From the NCBI GenBank assembly GCA_023415545.1, contig JAEZKJ010000049.1:1-17024 (forward strand): a stretch of DNA of 17,024 nucleotides. Reading direction: 5' to 3'. The notes beneath the pieces are model-generated. The model was given only the letters and a program-made list of their open reading frames with translations, was not told where the DNA came from and made no database searches. Source of the stretch: Bacteroidota bacterium (GTDB lineage: Bacteria > Bacteroidota > Bacteroidia > Bacteroidales > Bacteroidaceae). This document shows positions 1-7,102 of this stretch, one piece after another. The stretch's first letter is position 1; each line of letters begins with the position of its first letter. A program made the translations under genes and the position numbers.

Positions 1-599
1 GCAATTTTTTGTGTATTATTAGCTTTCATAGCTTCCTCTAACGCTTTTAGTGAGCCATGTACTTCTTCATCAATCGGAACATAAATTTCTGTTGATGCTG
101 CCCAGATAACCACAATACGATCACAATTGTTTTGCTCTTTAAAATTCCTGATATCTTCACGAATCTGTTGAGCCATATCCCAACGTGTTTGGCAATCTTT
201 TACATTTGTTCCATTCAGACGATTAGCGTAATTATGATCAAACGCTGCTTTCATTGGAACAATCTGAACTAGTTCATCTTTTACCGGATTAATATCCTTT
301 TCCTTGAGGACTTCACAATTAATAGCTGATTCATAAGCATTTGCAGGAAAAACATCCCATGCACCAAAGACAATGCTATTAAGATCGGCTAAAGGTACAA
401 TCTCACCATAATGCAAGTATTTTTTATTTGAACCTTTACCGACTCTAATTTTGTCATACTGAGTCATAGAACCTACAGGTTTTGTTAATCCTTTTCTAGC
501 CATAAGAACACCTGTAATAAATGTAGAAGTCACAGCGCCTAAGCCTACGCATAGTACGCCCAATTTACCGGTTGCCGGTTTTACAATAATTTTTTCCAT
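1..599 (-). CDS. Inositol-3-phosphate synthase (N-terminal 199 residues; cut by left window edge)
   Basis: I translated this strand by hand from the ATG at 597-599; the frame is open to base 1. The product begins MEKIIVKPATGKLGVLCVGL and carries a Rossmann dinucleotide motif GLGAVTST at residues 19-26, followed by the family-typical stretches YLHYGEIVPLADLN, FGAWDVFPANAYESA, and DHNYANRLNGT. These mark myo-inositol-1-phosphate (1L-myo-inositol 1-phosphate = D-inositol 3-phosphate) synthase, the NAD-dependent cytosolic enzyme that cyclises glucose 6-phosphate. The family is about 430 residues in Bacteroidota, so roughly the C-terminal half, including the catalytic lysines, lies outside the window. 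It diverges from the PfkB kinase across a 139-bp control region. The neighbouring CDP-alcohol transferase suggests that its product feeds an inositol phospholipid or related diester. Family identity is strong; the final product of the pathway is inferred. Confidence 0.9.
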   Translation of the reverse strand, partial: MEKIIVKPATGKLGVLCVGLGAVTSTFITGVLMARKGLTKPVGSMTQYDKIRVGKGSNKKYLHYGEIVPLADLNSIVFGAWDVFPANAYESAINCEVLKEKDINPVKDELVQIVPMKAAFDHNYANRLNGTNVKDCQTRWDMAQQIREDIRNFKEQNNCDRIVVIWAASTEIYVPIDEEVHGSLKALEEAMKANNTQKI

Positions 600-630
600 T
601 CGAGTTTTTTTGTTTTTATAGTATTATCTA

Positions 631-661
631 AACTTTTGATTAAGACAATAAAATCAAAGTT
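631..661. repeat. Inverted repeat in the divergent control region (possible operator 1)
   Basis: The left arm AACTTTTGATT (631-641) and the right arm AATCAAAGTT (652-661) are complementary apart from one extra T in the left arm, with a 10-nt spacer. The right arm overlaps the candidate -7 element of the leftward inositol phosphate synthase gene. That position would suit a repressor site, but no regulator gene is visible nearby. Confidence 0.4.
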
Positions 662-662
662 A
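655..662 (-). promoter_or_regulatory. Candidate -7 promoter element for inositol-3-phosphate synthase
   Basis: On the minus strand this reads TAACTTTG, matching the Bacteroidota -7 consensus TAnnTTTG. It ends about 55 nt before the ATG at 599. I do not see a clear TTTG -33 partner at 19-23 nt upstream; that area falls in the second inverted repeat. Confidence 0.4.
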
Positions 663-674
663 CATCTTCTTTTG

Positions 675-700
675 AAAACTAATATAATTTTATTAGTTTT
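675..700. repeat. Perfect 10-bp inverted repeat in the divergent control region (possible operator 2)
   Basis: AAAACTAATA (675-684) and TATTAGTTTT (691-700) are exact reverse complements separated by 6 nt. The dyad lies just upstream of the candidate -7 element of the PfkB gene, and it covers the region where the -33 elements of both divergent promoters would be expected. Regulation of both genes by one factor is an inference. Confidence 0.45.
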
Positions 701-705
701 TTTGC

Positions 706-713
706 TACTTTTG
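706..713 (+). promoter_or_regulatory. Candidate -7 promoter element for the PfkB kinase gene
   Basis: TACTTTTG matches TAnnTTTG exactly and ends 25 nt before the ATG at 739. The nearest upstream TTTG (671-674) is 31 nt away, too far for a normal -33 box, so this promoter may be weak or activator-dependent. Confidence 0.4.
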
Positions 714-738
714 TTGAAAAATCAGATTAATCAATAAA

Positions 739-1635
739 ATGAATAATATTTGTTGCATAGGCCACATAACATTAGATAAGATTGTAACACCTGAAAAAAT
801 TACTTACATGCCTGGAGGTACTTCCTATTATTTCTCGCATGGCATAAGTTGTTTAAATGACATAAAACACTATAAATTAGTCACTTCACTAGCTCACTCG
901 GAGATAAAAGCTGTAGAAGATATTAGAGCAAAGGGAATAGATGTTAAAGTTATTCCTAGTAAAAATACTGTGTATTTTGAGAATATATATGGGCACAATC
1001 AAGATGAGCGCAGACAAAGAGTATTAGCTAAAGCTGATCCTTTTACTATAGAAGGATTAAAAAATGTTGAAGCAAACATATTCCATCTTGGTAGTCTTTT
1101 GGCGGATGATTTTTCACTTGATGTAGTAAAATATTTATCCACAAAAGGAATTCTTGCTGTCGATGCTCAAGGGTATTTAAGAGAGGTAAGAGGTGAAAAT
1201 GTTTATGCCATTGACTGGGATGATAAAATCGAAGCTCTTAAATATATTGATATTTTAAAAGTCAATGAACATGAGATGGAAGTGCTTACCGGTTCTAAAG
1301 ATGCTAAAGAAGCTGCTAAAATATTATCAGGTTGGGGCGTAAAAGAAGTTTTAATAACATTAGGAAGTCTTGGCTCACTAATTTATGCCGAAAATAAATT
1401 TTATCAGATACCGGCTTACCCACCAAGGAAAGTTGTTGATGCAACTGGATGTGGTGACACCTACGTTTCAGGATATCTGTATTTGCGAAATCAAGGTGCT
1501 CCTTATGATGAAGCGGGATGCTTTGCTGCAGCAATGTCAACATTAAAGTTGGAACATCATGGACCTTTTTCGGGTAGTGAAGAGGATATATGGGATATAA
1601 TAAAAAATAGTAATTTACATCCAAAACAGCTCTAA
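739..1635 (+). CDS. PfkB/ribokinase-family carbohydrate kinase, possibly an inositol or sugar kinase
   Basis: This 298-residue protein shows the PfkB fold: an N-terminal strand NICCIGHITLD, the glycine-rich substrate motif PGGTSYYFSHG around residues 25-36, and the C-terminal signature DATGCGDTY with catalytic base Asp240 (usual form DTTGAGD). Family members transfer phosphate from ATP to a sugar, nucleoside or polyol hydroxyl in the cytoplasm. Substrate cannot be read from sequence. Divergence from inositol-3-phosphate synthase, and the existence of PfkB-family myo-inositol kinases in plants and archaea, make inositol a reasonable candidate, alongside a sugar brought in by the adjacent transporter. 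The length is normal and no domain is missing. The last codons, encoding KQL and the stop, lie inside a palindrome shared with the convergent MFS gene. Confidence 0.85.
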   Translation: MNNICCIGHITLDKIVTPEKITYMPGGTSYYFSHGISCLNDIKHYKLVTSLAHSEIKAVEDIRAKGIDVKVIPSKNTVYFENIYGHNQDERRQRVLAKADPFTIEGLKNVEANIFHLGSLLADDFSLDVVKYLSTKGILAVDAQGYLREVRGENVYAIDWDDKIEALKYIDILKVNEHEMEVLTGSKDAKEAAKILSGWGVKEVLITLGSLGSLIYAENKFYQIPAYPPRKVVDATGCGDTYVSGYLYLRNQGAPYDEAGCFAAAMSTLKLEHHGPFSGSEEDIWDIIKNSNLHPKQL

Positions 1636-1650
1636 TATTAGAGCTGTTTT
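1623..1650. terminator. Bidirectional terminator hairpin containing both convergent stop codons
   Basis: The 28 nt form a perfect palindrome centred between 1636 and 1637: left half AAAACAGCTCTAAT, right half ATTAGAGCTGTTTT. On the plus strand it runs into a T-rich tract (TTTTTTATTTATT); on the minus strand the arm ends in TTTT. The stop codon of the rightward kinase (1633-1635) and that of the leftward transporter (1638-1640) both sit inside it, 2 nt apart. Confidence 0.8.
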
Positions 1651-2831
1651 TTATTTATTATAAAGGCATATAGCATAACAACAATAAATCCGAATAATGG
1701 TACTATGAATGATAATGACATAGATGTGTTGTCGGCTACATAGCCCATTAACAGTGGTCCTACTGCTCCTCCAATAGGAGTCATCATAAGATATGAAGAG
1801 GCTTTTTTAGTCAATGTACCCAAATTTTTTAATGATAAAGCAAAAATTGTAGGGAACATTATCGACTCGAAAACATAAATTCCTAGTAGTCCTATTTTGG
1901 AGATTAAACCTAAATCTATCACTATAATAAAGGTGGATATCACAGTCATAATGCCACATACCAAGAGAACTTTCTGAGCATCAATGCGACTCATAATCCA
2001 ACTACCGGCAAAACGTCCAAGCATAAATAGTCCTAATCCTCCAAATGATAAAAATAAAGCTGCATCTTTTGCACTCATAAAATTATCATCGACAGCATAA
2101 TTAATAAAGAAACTATTTATAGATATTTCAGCTATCTCATATGCAAATAGAGTAATTATACCGAGAACAAACATTCTGTCTCTCCACACATTTTTAACCT
2201 CAACAACTTCTTCACTCTCCTCACTTACAATTTCGGGTAGATTTACTCGCGAAAAAATAAAGGCAAATAACAGCACTAAAAGGCCCATAACTGAATATGG
2301 GATTGACAATGAAGTTGAATTATCATCAGAGAAAAGTATAGCTACTCCTATCAATGGTCCACAAATACATCCTAAGCCATTGAATGATTGTGCTAGATTC
2401 AAGCGGCTAGCTGCTGTCGAGGAGTTACCAAGTTTTGTCATATATGGGTTAGCAGCTATTTCAAGAAAGACAAGACCACATGCTATAACAAATAGTGAAA
2501 ATAAGAAGAAATTAAATGACATCAACATCTCTCCAGGAATAAAAAAGAATGAGCCTAGAGAAAAAAGTAATAATCCTACCACTACTCCTCTTCTATAGCC
2601 ATATTTTGTTATAAATAGGCCGGCCGGTATAGCCATAATAAAATAGCCAAGATAAAACATAACCTGAATCATTGCTGAATGGGTTTTTGTTATATCTAAA
2701 TCATCTTGAAAGTGTTTGTTTAGTACATCCAAAATTGAGCGAGCGAATCCCCACAAAAAGAATAGAGAAGTAACTAATATAAATGGCAATAGATATTTGC
2801 CTGCCACTAATGCGTGTTTATCCTGTTTCAT
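1638..2831 (-). CDS. FucP-type (FHS family) MFS sugar transporter
   Basis: This 397-residue, strongly hydrophobic protein has about 12 predicted membrane helices. The start LPFILVTSLFFLWGFARSIL, followed by DVLNKHFQ, is the typical first helix of the fucose:H+ symporter (FHS) branch of the MFS. The segments LEIAANPYMTKLG and RLNLAQSFNGLG match the family ETxANPY and RLNxAQxFNxxG signatures, and KYGYRRG is the loop 2-3 motif. Such proteins import fucose, glucose, galactose or related sugars with protons across the inner membrane. The gene starts 4 nt after the HAD gene ends, so it is probably the last gene of that operon. Its substrate is not determined. In this context it may import a polyol or sugar used by the kinase, or it may simply be a passenger. 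Confidence 0.85.
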   Translation of the reverse strand: MKQDKHALVAGKYLLPFILVTSLFFLWGFARSILDVLNKHFQDDLDITKTHSAMIQVMFYLGYFIMAIPAGLFITKYGYRRGVVVGLLLFSLGSFFFIPGEMLMSFNFFLFSLFVIACGLVFLEIAANPYMTKLGNSSTAASRLNLAQSFNGLGCICGPLIGVAILFSDDNSTSLSIPYSVMGLLVLLFAFIFSRVNLPEIVSEESEEVVEVKNVWRDRMFVLGIITLFAYEIAEISINSFFINYAVDDNFMSAKDAALFLSFGGLGLFMLGRFAGSWIMSRIDAQKVLLVCGIMTVISTFIIVIDLGLISKIGLLGIYVFESIMFPTIFALSLKNLGTLTKKASSYLMMTPIGGAVGPLLMGYVADNTSMSLSFIVPLFGFIVVMLYAFIINKKQL

Positions 2832-2835
2832 CTCG

Positions 2836-3561
2836 TTAGTCTAATAATATAGCAGATAATTGTTTAAAATCGTTTATAATAAAATCGGGTAATGAGCTAT
2901 CTATCTCTTCGTTACCCCACCCTTTTCCTTCAAGCCAAGCTACTTTGCATCCTACTTTCTTTGCTGGTACAACATCTTTTGAGAATGAATCACCTACAAC
3001 AAGTACTTCTTCTGCAGGAAGTTTAATAGCGTTTACTCCTAATTGGTATATAGCAGGATCGGGTTTACGTACACCAACAACTGATGACTCAACTATAGAT
3101 TTAAAATAAGAATCTAGTTTAAAATCGGCAAGAATAGTCTCTATATTTCCATAGAAGTTGGATACTAGTACCAATGGATAATGTTTAGATAGTTCATCAA
3201 TAATAGGACGTGTTACACTAAGAACATCTAACACAAATCCATAGCAACCTTCAGCAATATCGTTAGCCAATTTATGTAATGCTTGAACATCCATATCAAT
3301 AATATGTTCAGAAAGAAGATATTCCAATTCCAAATTTACCTTTATTCTAAGTAAATCCAAGAAGTTATGATTTGGTTGAATATATGGATATTTAGCAAAA
3401 GCTCTCTCAGCAAAAACATAAGCCTTACGAAAATCTTCATATTCTACAGGTGCATTGCACTCTTTATAATATTTCCACAAAACCTCAGCCCAATGGATAC
3501 TATTTGTATCAATAGTACCACCAAAGTCGAATATTATTCCTTTAATACCTATCTTATTCAT
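2836..3561 (-). CDS. HAD-superfamily hydrolase with DxGGT motif I (second aspartate missing)
   Basis: This 241-residue HAD protein has a helical cap inserted after motif I. Motif I is DFGGT with nucleophile Asp12. Motif II is VLVSN with Ser134, motif III is Lys166 in GVRKPDP, and motif IV is GDSFSKD with Asp191 and Asp196. In ordinary HAD phosphatases motif I is DxD; here Gly14 replaces the second Asp, the usual general acid/base. A non-Asp residue there is known in other HAD branches, for example Ala in phosphonoacetaldehyde hydrolase, so phosphatase activity should not be assumed. The ATG overlaps the end of the upstream membrane-protein gene by 8 nt, which suggests translational coupling. 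By context it could dephosphorylate or otherwise process the product of the CDP-alcohol transferase, but that is inference. Confidence 0.85.
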   Translation of the reverse strand: MNKIGIKGIIFDFGGTIDTNSIHWAEVLWKYYKECNAPVEYEDFRKAYVFAERAFAKYPYIQPNHNFLDLLRIKVNLELEYLLSEHIIDMDVQALHKLANDIAEGCYGFVLDVLSVTRPIIDELSKHYPLVLVSNFYGNIETILADFKLDSYFKSIVESSVVGVRKPDPAIYQLGVNAIKLPAEEVLVVGDSFSKDVVPAKKVGCKVAWLEGKGWGNEEIDSSLPDFIINDFKQLSAILLD

Positions 3562-4570
3562 TTAAATACTGTTTTTTATCATTCGTTCCATTAGCTATTT
3601 TCATAAGAAATACGCCAATACATATCCACACCAGTTCACGTACTCGTGTTATTAATGCCGTGTAAATACCAAAAGCTCCTGAAATAGCTAAACCACCTGT
3701 TGCCAAAGCAAAGCCACCTTCTCGAGCTCCTAATTGCATAGGAGAGAAAAAGAAAAGATTAGCAAAAAGTGATGTAAATGCCATAATGAGAATACACGAA
3801 GCAAAATTTACATCCGATGTAAGAATATTTAGAATAAAATATACCTCCAGACAACCTATTATACGTGCCATAAACTCACATAAAAGAGATACATAAAAAG
3901 TGGTTTTTCTTTGATTATGCAAATCGGCTATCTGTGAATCTATTCTAGCTAAAGTTTCATATTTATTCTCCAAAAAGTTAGAAGCCCATTTTTTAATAAA
4001 TGGTATTTTACTCATTATCCTTAAACTCTTTACTGCCATACCATTTTTATATCCTTTCATAAAAAAATAGATAGCAATAATACAGCAAACTCCAACTATA
4101 GTAAGAATAGAGCCCATAAATAGATTCACCGGACAAAGAACGATATATAAGAATATGGAAAAAAACCAGAAACAAAAATGTGAAAAGATATGCATCATCA
4201 CATAAAGTATTACGGATGAAGTAGCTTTACTTGCTCCTGTATAAGGTGTTAACTCCATAATTCGATATGGCTCACCCCCCATAAGTCCGACAGGTGTAGC
4301 ATAATTGAGTGCAAATCCTGAGACAGTAAGTTTATAAACTTTCCAAAAAGGTATAGGAGATCCTTTTTCACCATCGCGTATAATAATATACCATGATAAT
4401 GTATTAAAGAGATATATTATTATCCATAAACCAATTACTGCCGGTAACCATAAACCAGCTCTTTTAAGATTATGCCACAACTCCTCATATTCCATGTCGA
4501 ATGTAAGGAACATAATTGCTATAGCAGCTAAACCAAAAAAGAGAAATATATTTCTATATTTATTTTTCAC
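3554..4570 (-). CDS. LPG-synthase-TM / UPF0104 (AglD/YbhN-like) membrane protein
   Basis: This multi-helix inner-membrane protein has the hallmark motifs of the lysylphosphatidylglycerol-synthase transmembrane family: ATPVGLMGGEPYRIMEL in the first half and SPMQLGAREGGFALATGG near the end. Only the membrane domain is present; there is no C-terminal aminoacyl-transferase domain, so it is not a full MprF. I chose the GTG at 4568-4570, giving 338 residues that begin MKNKYRNIFLFFGLAAIAI. It lies 11 nt inside the end of the upstream gene. The longer frame from an ATG at 4642 would overlap the upstream gene by 83 nt and add a polar tail unlike the family. Members are tied to lipid or polyprenyl-linked glycan handling and flipping. 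Next to a CDP-alcohol transferase, a role with its lipid product is plausible. Confidence 0.8.
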   Translation of the reverse strand: MKNKYRNIFLFFGLAAIAIMFLTFDMEYEELWHNLKRAGLWLPAVIGLWIIIYLFNTLSWYIIIRDGEKGSPIPFWKVYKLTVSGFALNYATPVGLMGGEPYRIMELTPYTGASKATSSVILYVMMHIFSHFCFWFFSIFLYIVLCPVNLFMGSILTIVGVCCIIAIYFFMKGYKNGMAVKSLRIMSKIPFIKKWASNFLENKYETLARIDSQIADLHNQRKTTFYVSLLCEFMARIIGCLEVYFILNILTSDVNFASCILIMAFTSLFANLFFFSPMQLGAREGGFALATGGLAISGAFGIYTALITRVRELVWICIGVFLMKIANGTNDKKQYLNE

Positions 4571-5510
4571 CTTTAAAATATTTATAATAGAGTGAGATAC
4601 TAAGTTTTTCGTGTCGATAGTGCATGTATATAAATATTGCACTCATTACAACAATTTCAAATATAAAGTATAGCCATGGTTGACCTACAATCATACTAAT
4701 ATATAAAGCAATAGCACGTGTATTAAAAGTTAATATATTAGTATATTTCATAAGAGGACGGCTTCCTTTTAAGAAATCTTCTTTTAAATCGTTAGGAATG
4801 TTTTCACCATATCCTTTTACTTTTGAATAAAATTGTTGAAAATAAGGAGTCATTTGTTCCTGTTGGCGTGTGTAATTTCCATAAAAATAGAGGAAAATTT
4901 TCCACCAAAAATTTTTCTTCCATGGTAGAGAGGAGAACAGTTCTCTTTGTTGTTTAAAGTTATCCAACTCACTACCCGAGTTACCTTTAAGGAAATAAAG
5001 ATGAATGTTTCTATAATAATCGGCTAGTGTACACTGCTTACTATGACAAAGTGTTCCTGCAATGAAAGCTAAAAGCCATATATAAACACCCCATTTCACA
5101 TCACCTTCAATAAACGGGATATTCTGACCCATAAGGCGAAAACAAATAGCTGCATATATAGTAACAAACCAAACATCTCCGGCAAAGCCATCAAGAATAC
5201 GCCCCCATCGAGTCTTCTTTCCTGTCATACGGGCAAGTTGCCCATCGCAACTATCGAAATGATTAGCCCACATTAGGAAGAAAATACCCAAAAGAGTGTG
5301 TTTCATATCAGGATAATAGAACATAATACCTGCAGCAACACCTAATATTATAGAAAAAATTGTTACGACATTTGGATGAACATTCAACCTTTGAAAGAAA
5401 AGCGCCCAGACATATCCTACCGGGCGATTGAAATATATATCTAGAAATTCTTCTGTGTCCATAGATTTAAAGGATGCCTTTAAACCTTTAGCTGTTTTGT
5501 CATGATTCAT
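4560..5510 (-). CDS. CDP-alcohol phosphatidyltransferase (candidate inositol-phosphate lipid or diester synthase)
   Basis: This 316-residue membrane enzyme of the CDP-alcohol phosphatidyltransferase family carries Asp86, Asp89, Gly90, Ala93, Arg94, Gly103 and Asp107 in the standard spacing DxxDGxxAR(x8)GxxxD. It departs from the family at the last position: residue 111, normally the fourth aspartate, is Gly, and the Asp is at 112. A hydrophilic insert (about residues 155-250) separates the catalytic helices from two C-terminal helices, making it longer than typical 200-residue phosphatidylinositol- or phosphatidylglycerol-phosphate synthases. The family swaps CMP on a CDP-linked donor for an alcohol or phosphoalcohol. 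With inositol-3-phosphate synthase close by, inositol phosphate is a likely substrate. It lies 3 nt downstream of the ATP-grasp gene and overlaps the next gene. Confidence 0.85.
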   Translation of the reverse strand: MNHDKTAKGLKASFKSMDTEEFLDIYFNRPVGYVWALFFQRLNVHPNVVTIFSIILGVAAGIMFYYPDMKHTLLGIFFLMWANHFDSCDGQLARMTGKKTRWGRILDGFAGDVWFVTIYAAICFRLMGQNIPFIEGDVKWGVYIWLLAFIAGTLCHSKQCTLADYYRNIHLYFLKGNSGSELDNFKQQRELFSSLPWKKNFWWKIFLYFYGNYTRQQEQMTPYFQQFYSKVKGYGENIPNDLKEDFLKGSRPLMKYTNILTFNTRAIALYISMIVGQPWLYFIFEIVVMSAIFIYMHYRHEKLSISLYYKYFKGEK

Positions 5511-5513
5511 TTT

Positions 5514-6386
5514 TTAACCTCTTAACTTATTTATCTTGTCAAAAATATACTCTGCAATCTTCTCTCCTGCCTCTACACGACAACGAGCAAAACTTGGCCA
5601 ATCATTAAAATCTATGATACGAATGTTGCCTTTTCTTGACACAACACAGTCGCCTCCATAAATTGGAACATTAAGGACCTGTGCAGCCATATCACTATAT
5701 TTCTTTAAATCGGAAAGAGAAAATTCATAACCTTTGGCAACTCCATTAATTTTCTCAAGTCCAAACTTACTATGTGAACATGGCGATGGATAAAACCAGT
5801 AGAAGAAATCGGTATCTTTAACTCCGTAAAATTTTATTAAATCACCTTGCAAATGCTCATTGATTACAACGGTTTTTATGCCACGTGATTTAAAATCTTC
5901 TATTACCGTTTCGTACTCCTCAAGATTTTGCACATAAACAACATCCTGCTTAACCATAGCATGCGAGTCACCTCTCTTTACCCAGCAAGGGAAATTTTTG
6001 TGAGTATGTTTTTTATTGATATTGAAAATCAAGCTTTGTGGATGTGGAATATTGTTTTCCAATAGTAGTTTAGTCATACTATCTCGGCAACAATTTTCTA
6101 TTCCAAAAGCAGAATTAATAACAGTAACCCCTTCTTCTTCTAAAAGTTTTAGTCGTTCTAAACATTTTTTTTCACGAACCATGCCGTAAACCAAGTCACA
6201 CTCTATCCTTTCATCAACAAACTCTTTTTCATTAACGACCCTACTTTTAACACCAAGTTTTTTAAGGTTATTAATTACCTCACAAAAAATTTGCTCGTCA
6301 TTATTTATGTGGTTAGGAGAAAATTCACTTCCTCGGCTTATTGCCACTATTCTTAATGGTTTTACTAAACTATTTTCTTTCTCCAT
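5514..6386 (-). CDS. ATP-grasp enzyme, candidate ligase or inositol-phosphate-type kinase
   Basis: This is a 290-residue soluble protein with no signal peptide or membrane segment. The ATP-grasp pattern is visible: Lys137 in PCWVKRGD, the hinge-type Glu177 in INEHLQGD, and the metal-binding set Asp246 (YGGDCVV), Asp259 and Asn261 (IIDFNDWPSF). The final motif has Asp-x-Asn rather than the Glu-x-Asn usual in carboxylate-amine ligases such as RimK or D-Ala-D-Ala ligase; inositol tris-/tetrakisphosphate kinases of the ATP-grasp fold also use Asp-x-Asn followed by a Pro. The gene sits between the nucleotidyltransferase and the CDP-alcohol transferase with 3-4 nt gaps, so it very likely acts in the same pathway. 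Whether it phosphorylates an inositol phosphate or ligates an amino acid or other acid cannot be decided from sequence. Confidence 0.75.
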   Translation of the reverse strand: MEKENSLVKPLRIVAISRGSEFSPNHINNDEQIFCEVINNLKKLGVKSRVVNEKEFVDERIECDLVYGMVREKKCLERLKLLEEEGVTVINSAFGIENCCRDSMTKLLLENNIPHPQSLIFNINKKHTHKNFPCWVKRGDSHAMVKQDVVYVQNLEEYETVIEDFKSRGIKTVVINEHLQGDLIKFYGVKDTDFFYWFYPSPCSHSKFGLEKINGVAKGYEFSLSDLKKYSDMAAQVLNVPIYGGDCVVSRKGNIRIIDFNDWPSFARCRVEAGEKIAEYIFDKINKLRG

Positions 6387-6390
6387 AATT

Positions 6391-7098
6391 TTATTCTTTA
6401 TCCGATAAAAACAGTTCAGCTTTTACTATATCTTCAGCATGGTCTACATCAATAATCTTTTTAAAAGGCCAAGCTTTTAGTATAAGTCCATTTTCAACTA
6501 AAGCACGTTGAAAGTTTCTCATTCTTGATACTCCGTTATCAATGCATACATTCAGGACATCAATAGCTTTAGGGCCAAGACAATATATACCACCTGATAT
6601 ATGTTTACATCCACAATCATTTTTGTCGAAGAAACCGGTAACATTAAGTTCCTCATCAGTAGCAACATATAGAGGTTTCTCATCATCGATATAGTCAGTA
6701 ACACCCATCAGTCCATCACACTCAATATTTTTAAAATCGGATATATACCTTTTAAACTCATCTTCCTTGAAAATAGTATCTACGGTAGTTAAACAAAACT
6801 TGTCACCATCCATATATTTACTCAATTCAAAGAAACTATGCATAGAGCTAGGGGTTGTTTTCACAACAAGAGTAAGAGGTATATTTAATTTCCCCTTTAA
6901 CTCTTCAAGGAATTTTTTAGTCAATACGTTTTCCTCATTAACTATGACAACTATCTCGTCGGCATTATTATCAATAAAAATGCGAATAAGTCGCTCTATC
7001 ATAGCTTTTCCGGCTAACACCGTTAGTGGTTTTGGTAGTTTTACTCCTTCTTGTGTCAATCTAGACCCTTCACCAGCTGCAATTATAGCAAACTTCAT
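6391..7098 (-). CDS. Sugar-phosphate-type nucleotidyltransferase (candidate inositol-phosphate cytidylyltransferase)
   Basis: This 235-residue single-domain NTP transferase has the N-terminal nucleotide motif AAGEGSRL with Arg13, the PKPL motif at 22-25, a metal-binding Asp107 in TTVDT, and Asp217/Asp219 in KIIDVDHAEDI near the C-terminus. Such enzymes join a sugar or alditol 1-phosphate to an NTP with release of pyrophosphate. The short length, with no left-handed helix domain, resembles the cytidylyltransferase and MobA-like members. With inositol-3-phosphate synthase nearby and a CDP-alcohol transferase two genes on, formation of CDP-inositol is an attractive inference, as in the archaeal di-inositol-phosphate pathway. 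Other alditol or choline-type phosphates are not excluded. It starts 4 nt after pdxA ends. Confidence 0.8.
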   Translation of the reverse strand: MKFAIIAAGEGSRLTQEGVKLPKPLTVLAGKAMIERLIRIFIDNNADEIVVIVNEENVLTKKFLEELKGKLNIPLTLVVKTTPSSMHSFFELSKYMDGDKFCLTTVDTIFKEDEFKRYISDFKNIECDGLMGVTDYIDDEKPLYVATDEELNVTGFFDKNDCGCKHISGGIYCLGPKAIDVLNVCIDNGVSRMRNFQRALVENGLILKAWPFKKIIDVDHAEDIVKAELFLSDKE

Positions 7099-7102
7099 TA
7101 TT

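Noticed and set aside
671..674. TTTG as the -33 box for the PfkB gene
   Set aside because: It is 31 nt from the -7 box, beyond normal spacing.
1316..1624. Antisense open frame inside the PfkB gene
   Set aside because: A shadow of a real gene; no recognisable domain or start context. The other short opposite-strand frames in the window were dropped for the same reason.
2836..7098. Phosphonolipid pathway (NTP transferase, CDP-alcohol transferase and a HAD protein with an incomplete motif I)
   Set aside because: No phosphoenolpyruvate mutase, phosphonopyruvate decarboxylase or transaminase is in the window, and the HAD protein lacks phosphonatase hallmarks; the inositol synthase gives a better context.
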